DNA from: Maea johnstoni
Lineage: Eukaryota; Annelida; Polychaeta; Spionida; Magelonidae
DNA: 64,000 nucleotides
Direction of reading: 5' to 3'
NCBI GenBank assembly: GCA_963942565.1
Contig: OZ012687.1
Span: 16,337,506 to 16,401,505 of the forward strand
In this document: positions 1-11,873 of the stretch, piece by piece
Layout of the letters: each line of letters starts with the position of its first letter
Numbering within the stretch: the stretch's first letter is position 1
Notes under the pieces: model-generated
Seen by the model: only the letters and a program-made list of their open reading frames with translations
The model's database searches: none
Told to the model about the DNA's origin: nothing
Translations under genes and position numbers: made by a program

Positions 1-1440
1 TGATCTGTACAAATGCAGGAACATCCTAGAAAAAAACTATCATATTGAGGGCCTTCATGCACCTCATGAAGATTGTCTTTGTTGAAGAGTCCATATAGCA
101 GCTTGGTCTCTAGTACAGCGAGAAATTCCAGCCACTGTACATCCTCACGCAAACTATCAATTCCAGACTACCACGATTGGATTTTAAAATGGCTATTTCA
201 TTTTTAGATATTTCTGGCATATAAAAGCTTGTGCAGCCCTACTGCAAAGAGGTGTTTATGATTGGCATAAGCATATGTACTGATACCTTGAAAAAAGTTC
301 CACTAGATTGGTCAGTTTCGAAGTTCATTTGGATGAAATTTGCGATGTGCGCAAGTTTTGTGCGCAGTTGTTTCTGCAAAGTACAAACAAAAGAGGCGAC
401 CTCTATCGGCGGAATTAGGGAAAGAATGACGTCACGGTGAGACAAAATCCCGTCGTAACTTTGTGACTGCTTTAAAGGTTAATGCACAATGATTAGGGAA
501 CCACAAGTGCGTTGCACATACTTTTGACCGCCACTGACCACGCAACATGCGCAACCACGCACCAAATCCTCAGTGCAACAAATGCTCACGCGACATCATG
601 ATTATAGTAGCAGGAAAAGTTGCCACGGCAATGTGCTCTATTTTCACAAAAAAGATAAATTATCTGCATCTCTGTGGTCAACTTTAATGCAGTTTAGAAT
701 GTTATAAACTCCACAACTCATTCTACGTGTCATTTAATTCTTTTAAATCTGTTGTGAAATGAAGATGTTGCGATAGCAGGGTGCAACATAGGTTCCAAAA
801 CATCACTTGCCGAGCATGGCAAGCTGCCTCTAAAGTTTACTTGCCCATGCTGGTACTTCCACTTGTCCCACAACCCTGTTTAACTAAGATGAGTTACATT
901 GCGAGGACTCTGCCAAAAGACATTTCTTGCCGAGCAGGGCAAGTAAGGGTCTTGTTCTGCTTGCCAGATTGCCGTTTTTTGCCGAATTCACTTGCAACAG
1001 GACAAGTGGTTATGTTGCACGCTGGACAGGTTGAAATCGTAGCAATTGTTATGCCATTAATGTTTGGTCAATCACTACTCATAATACTGTGTGGTTATTT
1101 CACAAATATTTTCGGGATTCGCGAGCATTTAAAGCTTTGCTTTGTATTCTTATTATAATTAAAGTGTTATCCTCAAAATTTTACGAGATTCAGTAATCAT
1201 TAATGTGTTTGTTTTTGTTAAAATGCTTGTGTTTTTTCTCGTATTTATATAAAAAAGACAATTTCATAGTAGCCACATTCAGTGCCGGTCGTATCATTAT
1301 GACAATATCTCATACCATTTCAAATGGCATTTGTCTATCCACTGCTAGGCGGCAGATTGGGCTAATCATAAAGTAAATAAGGTTTTGGCATAAGGAGGAT
1401 TTGGGTGGTATTCATTATCCCCGCCCCGTGCCCCGGTCTA
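1..1440. other. Stretch without recognisable gene
   Basis: I see no supported gene, RNA or transposon end here. Short open frames exist (for example 781-1158) but lack family motifs and convincing splice sites. Around 805-1025 there are small repeated stem motifs of the type CTTGCC-GGCAAG, too short to name. Confidence 0.5.
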
Positions 1441-1464
1441 TATCGTCGCTCTACTAATTAGTTA

Positions 1465-1712
1465 TGTCCCCACCCTGAGGGGCAGCATTTGGTGCACTAA
1501 ACAGGATAAGCCTGACATCGCCCGGCAATTTCCCGCCCCCCCCCCCCCTCCCGGGGATTCAATTGACTGGTGCATAATTAGTTAATATGTCCCCACCCTG
1601 CGGGGCAGCATTTTGGTACACTAAACAGGATAAGCCCGACATCGCCCAGCAATTTCCCGCCCCCCCCCCTCCCTCCCGGGGATTCAATTGACTGGTGCAT
1701 AATTAGTTAATA
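1465..1712. repeat. Tandem repeat, about 124-bp period, left part
   Basis: Two consecutive units start with TGTCCCCACCCTG at 1465 and 1588. Each runs through a GGCAGCATTTTGG segment, a C-rich tract and GGGGATTCAATTGACTGG, and ends GCATAATTAGTTAATA. A third unit is split: its first base would follow 1712, but the sequence resumes only at 10475 after the Helitron block. The C tracts differ in length between units. Confidence 0.85.
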
Positions 1713-2958
1713 CTAGCAGGCCCCCGTGCACAGCACGGGTTTGGATTCTAATTCATACTCAATGAAGCTCAGGAAGTTCAGAGGCAGATAATAAACAAAC
1801 TGCCTTAACCACTCAAAAAAATAGAACCCTTACTGAACCATTGACGTCGCTCTTGTTTGTGTTTTTTTTGTTTCTAGTTTTTAGTCATCACCAGGAACTG
1901 TGTGACACAAACAGTACACTATTAAAATTATAATGAAATGCATCAATCAAATGGTGCTCTTACAACTGCAAGGCATCTTGGATCTATGTCAATGTCGTCA
2001 AATGTCAGGGAGGGGATCCCCTTATATACCTTGCTTGCAGCCAATATGCATGCTATAAATATGAAAGTGCTGCATGTCCGACCCGAGTGCAGCATTGACT
2101 ACACTGCAGACATGTTAGCCGCACTTGGCACCACACTATGTGGCCTCATAGTATGGTTGTACACTGACAGCTTGCTGTCTCTCACAACTACCTGGGTTCC
2201 CAACTTCCCATGCACATGATAAAGTTGCTAGTGACTTTGGGTCTTGTGGTCTTTGCCAGATACTCTGGCTTTCTCAACCACTAACAACATGCTAGTCGCA
2301 GCTGCAGTATGGCAGAAAAAGTAAGGATAATCAAGTTTTCCAATCCTACGTCATGTATGATAAATGGCCCCTGCAACATCTCCCTGGTAACTACACCTCG
2401 CCAGAAGTTTAATAGAGATGTAAATCAAGTAAATATTAATATCATTCCATCAACATTCAACTCATGTATAGATTCCCCAACCCCTGCACCAACTAATCAA
2501 GATACTGAAACACCACCTAAATAATAATAATAGTAAGAGAGAGAGAGAGAGGGTGCGACAATTTTTCCTAAAAGAAAGAGAGAGAAGATCCCCATAGGGG
2601 ACAGGGCTCAACAGTACCCTGCCAACCCAAGTAGTCAGGCAGGGCAAGTTGGACCCATGATCAGAAAGTCCTGCCAGGCGTTCAGTTTTCCAAGCCAATT
2701 TGATAGAACTCATGTATAAATTCCCCAAACCCCTGCCCCCACTAATCAAGATATTGTGACACCCAGGGTCTGACACTTAGATTTCAGGCTTGGGGCCCGA
2801 AAAGCTATTTTAATAAAATTTAGTGGTCAAAAACAGCATTTCTGTATTATTATACTATACATACTATTTTAGGCCCCTAGTCTAAAGAATCTAGGGGCCC
2901 ACAGCAAAAGCTAGGGGCATATGCCCCTGGGAAAGACGAACCCTGGACATCACATACA

Positions 2959-3020
<62 letters not shown>

Positions 3021-3549
3021 GATTAAATTTCACTCAAAACAATTTAGGAGAATAGTCAAGGAGGCAGTCAATAAAGGGGGAGTAGAGAGACGTCTCCACT
3101 AACATGTCTGAGTACACATGCACTCATTCTCCCTAGTGCTGTATTGGTGGAGTTGGAACCTTTTTGCAACATTGTATAATTTTATAGGTAGAGTTGAAAG
3201 AGGGGGAGAGCAACATTGTATAATACTTATAGATACAGTTTACCACAGTGTATGAAATACATTGTATCAGGCAGGTAGAGTTGAAAGAGGGGGAGCGCAA
3301 CATTGTATAATACTTAAAGATACAGTTTACCACATTGTATGAAATACATTGTATCAGGCATTGCCATTGGCAACCGGACCATTTTTCAAGAATAAAGGCA
3401 TTAAATGCCAAACTTTTGAAAAGCTAAAAGGTTTCGCCCCATCTACACACCCCTGGCAAACGATCCACAGGGGCAGTTCAACTCGGCATCGCGTGTGTGC
3501 CTCGGACTCGACAATTTAAAATTTCAAAACTGTGAATTAAGATATAAGA
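1713..3549 (-). mobile_element. Helitron A, non-autonomous, first of a head-to-tail trio
   Basis: Read on the minus strand this element has Helitron hallmarks. The 5' end is TC (TCTTATATCTTAATTCAC, complement of 3532-3549). The 3' end is CTAG (1713-1716) followed by host T. A perfect 7-bp stem with a 3-base loop (CCCGTGC-TGT-GCACGGG, 1723-1739) sits six bases inside the CTAG. No terminal inverted repeats are seen, and the outer bases of the trio fit insertion between A and T. No Rep/helicase coding sequence is visible, so it is non-autonomous. The 93- and 71-codon open frames inside recur in copy C but look like chance frames. Element A is 1837 bp and almost identical to element C. Confidence 0.85.
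2965..3016. repeat. (GA)n microsatellite inside Helitron A
   Basis: A pure GA run of about 26 units. The matching position in Helitron C (about 9922-9938) has only about nine units, so the two otherwise near-identical copies differ mainly in microsatellite length. Confidence 0.9.
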
Positions 3550-6500
3550 CTAGCAGGCCCCCGTGCACAGCACGGGTTTGGATTCTAAGTCATACTCAAT
3601 GATGCGCAGGAAGGTCAGAGGCCGAGATTAAAAAACACACAATCAAACTACCTTTTTCACTCAACACATAGAAACCCTTACTGAACCATTGGCGTCGCTC
3701 TTGTTTTTTTAGTTTCTAAATTTCAGTCATCACCAGGAACTGTGATGACAAAAGTATTATAAATGAGTCTAAAATGCATCAATCCAAAAAAAATTGAAAA
3801 GTTCAGGGCCACCTTCTAGCATCCCCCAAGCATAGTACAGGATTTGGTTTTAAGCAATATTGAATTATGTGCAGGAAGTTAAGACTCAAAAAGCTCGGCC
3901 TTAGTGAAATCTTAGTGAAATATAAAAGGGACTCGCCACCTGACCTGGGCCCCAGGGTATGGGTTATAACAGGGGATCCACTAATATACCCTGCTTGCAG
4001 CCAATAGGTATGCTAAAATTTTGCTAGTGCTACATCGATTACATTGCAGACATTTGGTCACACTGGGCAACACACTATATGACCACTGCACACTGGGTGT
4101 TATGTAATCACACACTGACATCTCGATGTCTCTCACCACTAACCGTGTTTAAATCTCTGACAGGGTATGTGAGAAAGTTGCCAGTGACTTGGGGTTGGGG
4201 GTGCACAGCACGGGTTTGGATTCTAAGTCATACTCAATGAAGCTCAGGAAGTTCAGAGGCAGATAATAAAACAAAAAATGCCTTAACCACTCAAAAAAAT
4301 AGAACCCTTACTGAACCATTGACCTCGCTCTTGTTTTTTCACCAGGAACTGTGTGACACAAACACTATTAAAATTATTATGAAATGCATCAATCAAATGG
4401 TGCTCTCACAACTGCAAGGCGTCTTGGATCTACGTCAATGTCGTCAAATCTCTACCTGGGGTATACGTCAGGGAGGGGATCCCCTTATATACCTTGCTTG
4501 CAGCCAACATGCATGCTATAATTATGAAAGTGCTGCATGTCCGACCCGAGTGCAGCATTGACTACTCTGCAGACATGTTAGCCGCACTTGGCACCACACT
4601 ATGTGGCCTCATAGTATGGTTGTACACTGACAGCTTGCTGTCTCTCACAACTACCTGGGTTCCCAACTTCCCATGCACATGATAAAGTTGCTAGTGACTT
4701 GTGGTCTTCGCCAGATACTCTGGCTTTCTCAACCACTAACAACGTGCTAGTCGCAAATAAATTGAAGCGAGAATACACAAAATGCCAATGAGAAGGAAAT
4801 ACAGCAGAGATGGAATGCAAAAGAGAGAAGATTTTAAAATAAATGAAATATAGGAGACTGGATATAAAAATAAGAGAGAGATATAGAGAGCGAGAGCTAA
4901 AACAAAAGAAAATACTGCCAGGATGCATAAGTGCATATGGGTGATAATGCAAAAAGAAGGTGGTGTGGGTTTCAGACACAGAGTTTGAGTGGTTCAGCAA
5001 CACCCTTTACGAATTGATTTTTTGTGTGAGAATTGTCATTTTTCTCTACTAATGCTCAAAACCAACACAGTACAATAACCTTACTGTTAAAACGAACCCC
5101 CCCCCCCCCCCCGTCCTGATACAGAACGAACCCCTACACCGAAATCCTGGACCAAACCCTGGGGAGAGATATACAAATGTACAGAATACAAAATCCAGGG
5201 AAACACATGAAAGAATGTAAAAGATGTGTACAGGAAGTACAATGATAGGGAAGAAAATTATAGAAGTGACCCTGTAGGACCAACAACACCGAGGATCTAC
5301 TGGTCCTCACAGACAACATTTATTTCATCTTCATTTATTTCAAAAACATTTAGGTACACCGATATCCTCAACCACTTATAACTGGCTAGTCACAACTTAG
5401 CTGAAATATGTCAGAACGGTAATCAAAATTCCAAATTCCTATGAGATTGTATGTAAATTGGCTCCTCGCTACCCCCCCCCCCCCCCTCGAGATTCTGGAA
5501 CACACATACATGTGAGAGAGAAACAGAGAGTTTTGCTTATGAGGATCCCGATTTCAACTTGACCAATACCACACCAAGCCCCACACACATCTACTCTCAC
5601 AAACACATATACATGGAGACAGAGAGATTTTAGTCATAATCGATAGAAAGTTTGAACCTTAATTTTATAAATAGTTCAAAGTACATCCCACCAACATGCC
5701 AATGTTATTCTTAAGAGTGGGAACATCAGAGAGAGAGAGAGCATCTAGGTCACATGCAGAGAGAAAGGAATTTTGATCGATCACATCCACCGCATCCCCA
5801 TCGTGCTCCTACAACTGTACCGATTGCAACTATGGCATGTGAGAAAGTTGTCAGTGACTTTGGGTTAGGCGGTGGTCTCAGCCTCAAGCAATATGGCAGA
5901 TAAATGGACGATAATCGAAATTCTGAATTCCTATGCAATTGTATGATAGCTAGTACCACATCCAGGGTCTTAGCCAGGATTTAGAAAATGGGTGCCCAAA
6001 ATTGGCAATTGCAAAATTTTTGGGCGTCCAAATTTTTAAGGGTTACCTCAGGTTTCAACCATAATTATCTATAAATACAATGCCTTTGGAATAATATGGT
6101 GATGAAAAAAATCAATTATATGTCTGAGATAAAGATTTTAAGAAATTCCTCACAAAAAAAATTGGGGTGTACAAAAAGACACCCAGACACCCTGCTGGCA
6201 ACATACTAAAATGTTATAGAACTTTAAATGCGAAAGAGAATATAAGCAAGTCTGGGAGAGGGAATTTTCAAATGAATGAAATATAAAAAACAACAACTGC
6301 TAAGTGGAAGTGCAACCTGCAAATAAAATAAGTCAGTAATTTGGAAATCAGGAGATTTTGGAGATTTCAGTCTAATAACCAATAACAAAAAATAATCAAG
6401 GTGTAGCCCCAGCAATCGGAACAATGTTATTTCAAAGTTAAGAGTGAAGAAATGCAAATAATAATATCACCGTTTTCCTACGACTATGCGCACAGATCTA

Positions 6501-8665
6501 AAATAAGCGCAGCCCCCTTTTTAGAGAAATATTGTTTGATTGGGGTTAAGTGGTGGTACTCCAGTTCCCTCCATCACATACAACTGGCTGGTCATGACTG
6601 AAAATATGTCAGAAAAAAATGATAATTGAAATTCCTAATAATCCAAATTTCAATGTGAATGTATGAAAATTGGCTCCTTGCTTCATCTCCCAGGTATCTA
6701 TCCCTCTGTAGAAATTTAGAGATTTAAATCAGTAAATCGTTATATTGCTCTATCGAAATTCTACTGAATTATGTATACACCCCCCCCCCCCCCATATTAG
6801 AATTCAAATCAAACAAATGTCAAAAACCTGCTCCCCCCCAAAAAAAAAATTCGAGTTAGAGAGAGTGAGCTAGTCTCTGATGCAGAAACATTTTACTCAA
6901 ATAAACAGGTAAAGAGAGAGAGAGAGAGGTACAGGTGGACTATTAAAAGATTTTGTAGCTGAGAGATCAGCAGCATTGATGTCGGGGAGCTCATTTCAAA
7001 GCCAGGTAGTCAGGCAGTTACAACTGGCTAGTCATGACTTAGCCACACAAAGGCAGAAATAGTGACAATTTTTTTTTTTGAAATTTCAAAAACAATGGCA
7101 AGTAGTTATTTTGTCTGCATGCCAATTTAAATTCAAGAAGAGAGGTATGCCAAAATGATTTTAAAGGTTTATAATATACATGTAAGTTGAAAAGTATGTA
7201 CACATGAAAAGAAAAATGCCTCAAATATAAGAAAACAATACAGGAGAGAAAACAAAAAAAGTACTGTGAATGAAAGAAAGGAAATATAGGAGTGCTACAC
7301 AATAGAGGGGAGAGAAAATGAAACACAAATAGACAGAGGATATAAAAGTGATAAACATGGGAGGATAACTAAAAAGAAAGAAATTCCTAATTGCAAATAA
7401 AAACAAAAGCAAACTTACCAACTTGGAGAGAAGCAGAAAGATGCAGGTAAGTGAAATTGCAATACAATGTATAAATGAAGGGGAGGAAGACAGACCAAAA
7501 AAAGGAAATAATAAGCATGAGAAAAGACTCAATACATGAGAGAGAACCGAAAAAGTAAGGAAAGGAAAGGAAAACAAATTTGGGACAGAAATGAAATGAT
7601 TAAGTAACCAAAGACTCAGAACAAAAAATGAGAAACTTTATTAATCAAATAGACAGTATATATCAAAAATAATACTATATTACTAAAGATTCCATACAGG
7701 AGGGAATTGACAAAATAGAACAGAAAGAATTTGCAAAATGTATAGGACAGAAAAAAACGAAAAATATTAAGATAAATCAAAGAGGTTGAGAATACAGCAA
7801 AGGGGAGGAGCAGAGTAAACAAACCTATAGAAAAAATGACTGCCATGCACAGTAATCAGTATTGAACATTTCATTTGCTACATTATTGAATGACTCAAAT
7901 TACCTCGCAGAATTCAATCTTTTCCTGAGTCAAATCAAGTAAAAAAGAAACAACAATAGTGAAATGCATGAAATATATAGAAAAAATGACTGCCATGCAC
8001 AAGAGCCACAATATAATCACTCGATCTTGAACATTTGCTACATTATTGATCCTTCCTTGCGTCAAGCCAAGCATTTAATGTGGTAAAACAATGAAAAACA
8101 ACAGTGAAATTTAATAAATACCTTTTATCCACGGCAAAGGGTGTTTATACTCAGAAATGTGTGACTGATTCTGTCCGCACCAGGTCCTAGTTTACCGATT
8201 ATCGCTCACTCAATCTTCTTGCTGTGGACGTATTTTCCAGCCAACTTTGACTCAATCAGTAAGCCGACTTTGGTTGGAAAATACCTCCACAGCAAGAAGA
8301 GGCGGTTAAATTCTTCCCTCAATGGTACCCATGTATATATGATCCGGCGATTCAGGAAATGTCAGGGTCCAGATGTCACATCGCAGCACTTCAAGTTTTG
8401 GCGTGTTTCCACGCTTGAAAAATAGATGGCGCAATTAATGACGTCACCCCTCACATTAATGACGTAACTCAAGCCGGTCCGAGGGGCATAAAATTCACAT
8501 TTCTCAAGATAAAACGGCCAGCAAATATAATTTTGAAAAAATAAATAGTTTCGCACCATCTACACACCCCTGGCAAACGATCCACAGGGGCAGTTCAACT
8601 CGGCATCGCGTGTGTGCCTCGGAGTCGGCAATTTAAAATTCCAAAACTCCGAAATTATGTATAGA
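3550..8665 (-). mobile_element. Helitron B, 5.1 kb, with internal repeated units
   Basis: The 3' terminus (CTAG, 3550-3553, plus the same 7-bp hairpin) abuts the TC terminus of Helitron A with no host base between. The 5' end (TCTATACATAATTTCGGAG, complement of 8647-8665) abuts the CTAG of Helitron C. The terminal 130 bp at 8536-8665 matches 3420-3549 of A. A second 3'-type segment begins at 4200 with the hairpin sequence but without the outer CTAG, and runs to about 4760. Diverged copies of an internal unit recur near 5385-5480, 5880-5960 and 6590-6790. A purine-rich, T-poor stretch fills 7050-7900. No Rep or helicase motif was found. Confidence 0.7.
8214..8300. repeat. Inverted repeat hairpin within Helitron B
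   Basis: Arms beginning TCTTCTTGCTGTGGACGTAT and their complement face each other around a loop centred near 8258. Arms are about 36 bases with few mismatches. It is not at the element end, so it is not the Helitron terminator. Confidence 0.8.
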
Positions 8666-10474
8666 CTAGCAGGCCCCCGTGCACAGCACGGGATTGGATT
8701 CTAAGTCATACTCAATGAAGCTCAGGAAGTTCAGAGGCAGATAATAAACAAACTGCCTTAACCACTCAAAAAAATAGAACCCTTACTGAACCATTGACGT
8801 CGCTCTTGTTTGTGTTTTTTTTGTTTCTAGTTTTTAGTCATCACCAGGAACTGTGTGACACAAACAGTACACTATTAAAATGATAATGAAATGCATCAAT
8901 CAAATGGTGCTCTTACAACTGCAAGGCATCTTGGATCTATGTCAATGTCGTCAAATGTCAGGGAGGGGATCCCCTTATATACCTTGCTTGCAGCCAATAT
9001 GCATGCTATAAATATGAAAGTGCTGCATGTCCGACCCGAGTGCAGCATTGACTACACTGCAGACATGTTAGCCGCACTTGGCACCACACTATGTGGCCTC
9101 ATAGTATGGTTGTACACTGACAGCTTGCTGTCTCTCACAACTACCTGGGTTCCCAACTTCCCATGCACATGATAAAGTTGCTAGTGACTTTGGGTCTTGT
9201 GCTCTTTGCCAGATACTCTGGCTTTTTCAACCACTAACAACGTGCTAGTCGCAGCTGCAGTATGGCAGAAAAAGTAAGGATAATCAAGTTTTCCAATCCT
9301 ACGTCATGTATGATAAATGGCCCCTGCAACATCTCCCTGGTAACTACACCTCGCCAGAAGTTTAATAGAGATGTAAATCAAGTAAATATTAATATCATTC
9401 CATCAACATTCAACTCATGTATAGATTCCCCAACCCCTGCACCAACTAATCAAGATACTGAAACACCACCTAAATAATAATAATAATAATAATAAGAGAG
9501 AGAGAGAGAGGGTGCGACAATTTTTCCTAAAAGAAAGAGAGAGAAGATCCCCATAGGGGACAGGGCTCAACAGTACCCTGCCAACCCAAGTAGTCAGGCA
9601 GGGCAAGTTGGACCCATGATCAGAAAGTCCTGCCAGGCGTTCAGTTTTCCAAGCCAATTTGATAGAACTCATGTATAAATTCCCCAAACCCCTGCCCCCA
9701 CTAATCAAGATATTGTGACACCCAGGGTCTGACACTTAGATTTCAGGCTTGGGGCCCGAAAAGCTATTTTAATAAAATTTAGTGGTCAAAAACAGCATTT
9801 CTGTATTATTATACTATACATACTATTTTGGGCCCCTAGTCTAAAGAATCTAGGGGCCCACAGCAAAAGCTAGGGGCATATGCCCCTGGGAAAGACGAAC
9901 CCTGGACATCACATACATAATGAGAGAGAGAGAGAGAGATGATGATTAAATTTCACTCAAAACAATTTAGGAGAATAGTCAAGGAGGCAGTCAATAAAGG
10001 GGGAGTAGAGAGACGTCTCCACTAACATGTCTGAGTACACATGCACTCATTCTCCCTAGTGCTGTATTGGTGTAGAGTTGGAACCTTTTTGCAACATTGT
10101 ATAATTTTATAGGTAGAGTTGAAAGAGGGGGAGAGCAACATTGTATAATACTTATAGATACAGTTTACCACAGTGTATGAAATACATTGTATCAGGCAGG
10201 TAGAGTTGAAAGAGGGGGAGCGCAACATTGTATAATACTTATAGATACAGTTTACCACAGTGTATGAAATACATTGTATCAGGCATTGCCATTGGCAACC
10301 GGACCATTTTTCAAGAATAAAGGCATTAAATGCCAAAATTTTGAAAAGCTAAAAGGTTTCGCCCCATCTACACACCCCTGGCAAACGATCCACAGGGGCA
10401 GTTCAACTCGGCATCGCGTGTGTGCCTCGGACTCGACAATTTAAAATTTCAAAACTGTGAATTAAGATATAAGA
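8666..10474 (-). mobile_element. Helitron C, non-autonomous, near-identical to Helitron A
   Basis: The same structure as Helitron A: CTAG at 8666-8669, the 7-bp hairpin just inside, and a 5' TC end at 10473-10474 followed on the plus strand by host T at 10475. Over its 1809 bp it matches A almost base for base. Differences include (TAA)n and (GA)n lengths, one hairpin-proximal base (GGGATTGG against GGGTTTGG) and a few substitutions. The near identity suggests recent amplification or copying within the array. Confidence 0.85.
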
Positions 10475-10599
10475 TGTCCCCACCCTGCGGGGCAGCATTT
10501 TGGTACACTAAACAGGATAAGCCCGACATCGCCCAGCCATTTCCCCCCCGTCCTGGGGATTCAATTGACTGGTGCATTAATCTATTTACCCATTTCGGA
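10475..10599. repeat. Tandem repeat, right part of the split unit
   Basis: Sequence resumes with TGTCCCCACCCTGCGGGGCA, exactly where the unit at 1588 continues after GTTAATA. Joining 1712 to 10475 restores the unit seen intact at 1570-1605. This fixes both outer ends of the Helitron trio. Confidence 0.85.
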
Positions 10600-10778
10600 G
10601 TTTTATTTTATCTTATTTAAGTCAACCAGAATGGAGAATTCCAAAAAACTAAATAATGCATGCTCCCTATGTTAACATTCAACAGGCACTGGATCACCCA
10701 ATAAAGTTGTTTTAGAATCCAAATGGCAATCTCGACATAATTTATCATCCTAATACAGAACCATACATATTTACGTAC

Positions 10779-10874
10779 CTTAAAATCATGTTGTCGTCCT
10801 CGTGTTTCCAATAACTCGTTGCGTACGAGTAGATTTCTCGCTGAAGCGGCGGCATCGATTGAAAATACCGCCAT
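10779..10874 (-). CDS. Probable first coding exon of an unidentified gene
   Basis: On the minus strand a 32-codon exon starts at ATG 10872-10874 (context GAAGCAATGG, a good Kozak match). It encodes MAVFSIDAAASARNLLVRN followed by ELLETRGRQHDFK and ends AAG at 10779, directly before a strong donor GTACGTAA. The exon is CpG-richer than its surroundings, as many first exons are. An in-frame ATG four codons upstream is an alternative start. I do not recognise the family and found no second exon to the left, where the next 9 kb is repeat and Helitron. If real, the Helitron trio lies in its first intron. A chance open frame remains possible. Confidence 0.4.
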
Positions 10875-11019
10875 TGCTTCTAGCATAATGACAATGGTGT
10901 TGTGTCTCAATTCCCCAATACGTGAAATTAGGCCCGCCCTTCTTGGACACGCCCCCATAAATGATTGATGCTATGACATTTGCCATTTTAAAACACAGCA
11001 TCTCCACCTCGATTTTGCT

Positions 11020-11600
11020 GAAAAAAAATGTTCGTTTATTTATTTTTCTAACATTTTTCTCAATATAGTGCTGAAAATAAATGTTCGTTTATTTATTTTT
11101 CTAACATTTTTCTCAATAAAGTGCTGAAAATAAATGTTCGTTTAGATTTGTTTAGATGTCACGTATGCACCATGATGGTGCAAATGTGACACTGTATTTA
11201 AATGCTCGTCTGCATTTATTTACAACATTTTTTTACAGTTTTTGTTCAAAATAAATGTTCGTTTATTTATTTTTCTAACATTTTTCTCCATAAAATGCTA
11301 CAAATAAATGTTCGTGAAGGCTTATTTTCAGCAATTTCCTGGAATTTTGCTTCAAATAAATGTTCGTAAAGGTTGATTTTCAGCACTTTTTCTGAAATTT
11401 TGTTACAAATTAACGTTCGTGAAGGTTTATTTTCAGCAATTTTATGAATGGTTTGCTAAAAATAAACGTTCCTCAATTTATTTTTTTAGCACTTTCATAT
11501 ATTTTTGCTAAAAATATATGTTCGTTTATTTATTTTTCTAGCATTTTTCTGAAAATAGTGCTAAAAATAAACGTTCGTTTAAGTTTATTTAGGTGTCACG
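11020..11600. repeat. Degenerate minisatellite, about 55-65-bp units
   Basis: A motif close to AAATAAATGTTCGT, followed by TTTATTTTTCTAACATTTTTCTC or a relative, recurs roughly ten times (near 11024, 11079, 11131, 11251, 11305, 11357, 11409, 11460, 11514 and 11565). Neighbouring units differ in length and by substitutions. It ends just upstream of the PAN-domain exon. Confidence 0.75.
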
Positions 11601-11627
11601 TATGCACCGTCGTAGTATATTGTTTAG

Positions 11628-11873
11628 AGTATGAGAGTGATCACTTTAAGCTGAAACATAACACATACCTTAACACCAATGTTAATGAATTTACCACGAC
11701 CTATTACCTGATGCAATGCGTGTTTTTGTGTCTAGAGAGTCGTCTCTGTCAATGCATCAATTACAAGAAGCTGGATGGAACATGTCAAATGATGTTCTTC
11801 AATCCTAAAACAGATGTTTTCCCATCACATATGATCAATGCCACAGACTGGACACTCGGCTGCAGGAAGTCAG
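11628..11873 (+). CDS. PAN/apple-domain exon of a fibrinogen-like gene
   Basis: Acceptor TATTGTTTAG ends at 11627 and the donor is GTGAGC at 11874. The exon is 246 bp and bounded by phase-1 introns on both sides, as expected for a shuffled extracellular module. It encodes a Cys-containing domain with the pattern C-VFLC-ESRLCQCINYK-CQM-GCRKSG, typical of PAN/apple domains in secreted or cell-surface proteins. It is spliced in phase to the exon at 13387. No signal peptide exon was found upstream, where there is a minisatellite and then transposons, so the gene's 5' end is missing or lies beyond the Helitron block. The longer open frame from 11444 reads through intron sequence. Confidence 0.7.

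Noticed and set aside
1938-2219. 93-codon frame conserved in two places (also 8891-9172)
   Set aside because: Conservation is explained by near-identical Helitron copies; no protein motif or start context supports coding.
7039-7846. Minus-strand frames rich in Phe, Leu and Ser that look like membrane proteins
   Set aside because: They arise from a purine-rich plus strand inside Helitron B; there are no family motifs and no splice signals.
11444-11627. N-terminal extension of the PAN exon with a hydrophobic start
   Set aside because: It lies in the minisatellite and crosses a good acceptor at 11626-11627, so it is intronic read-through.
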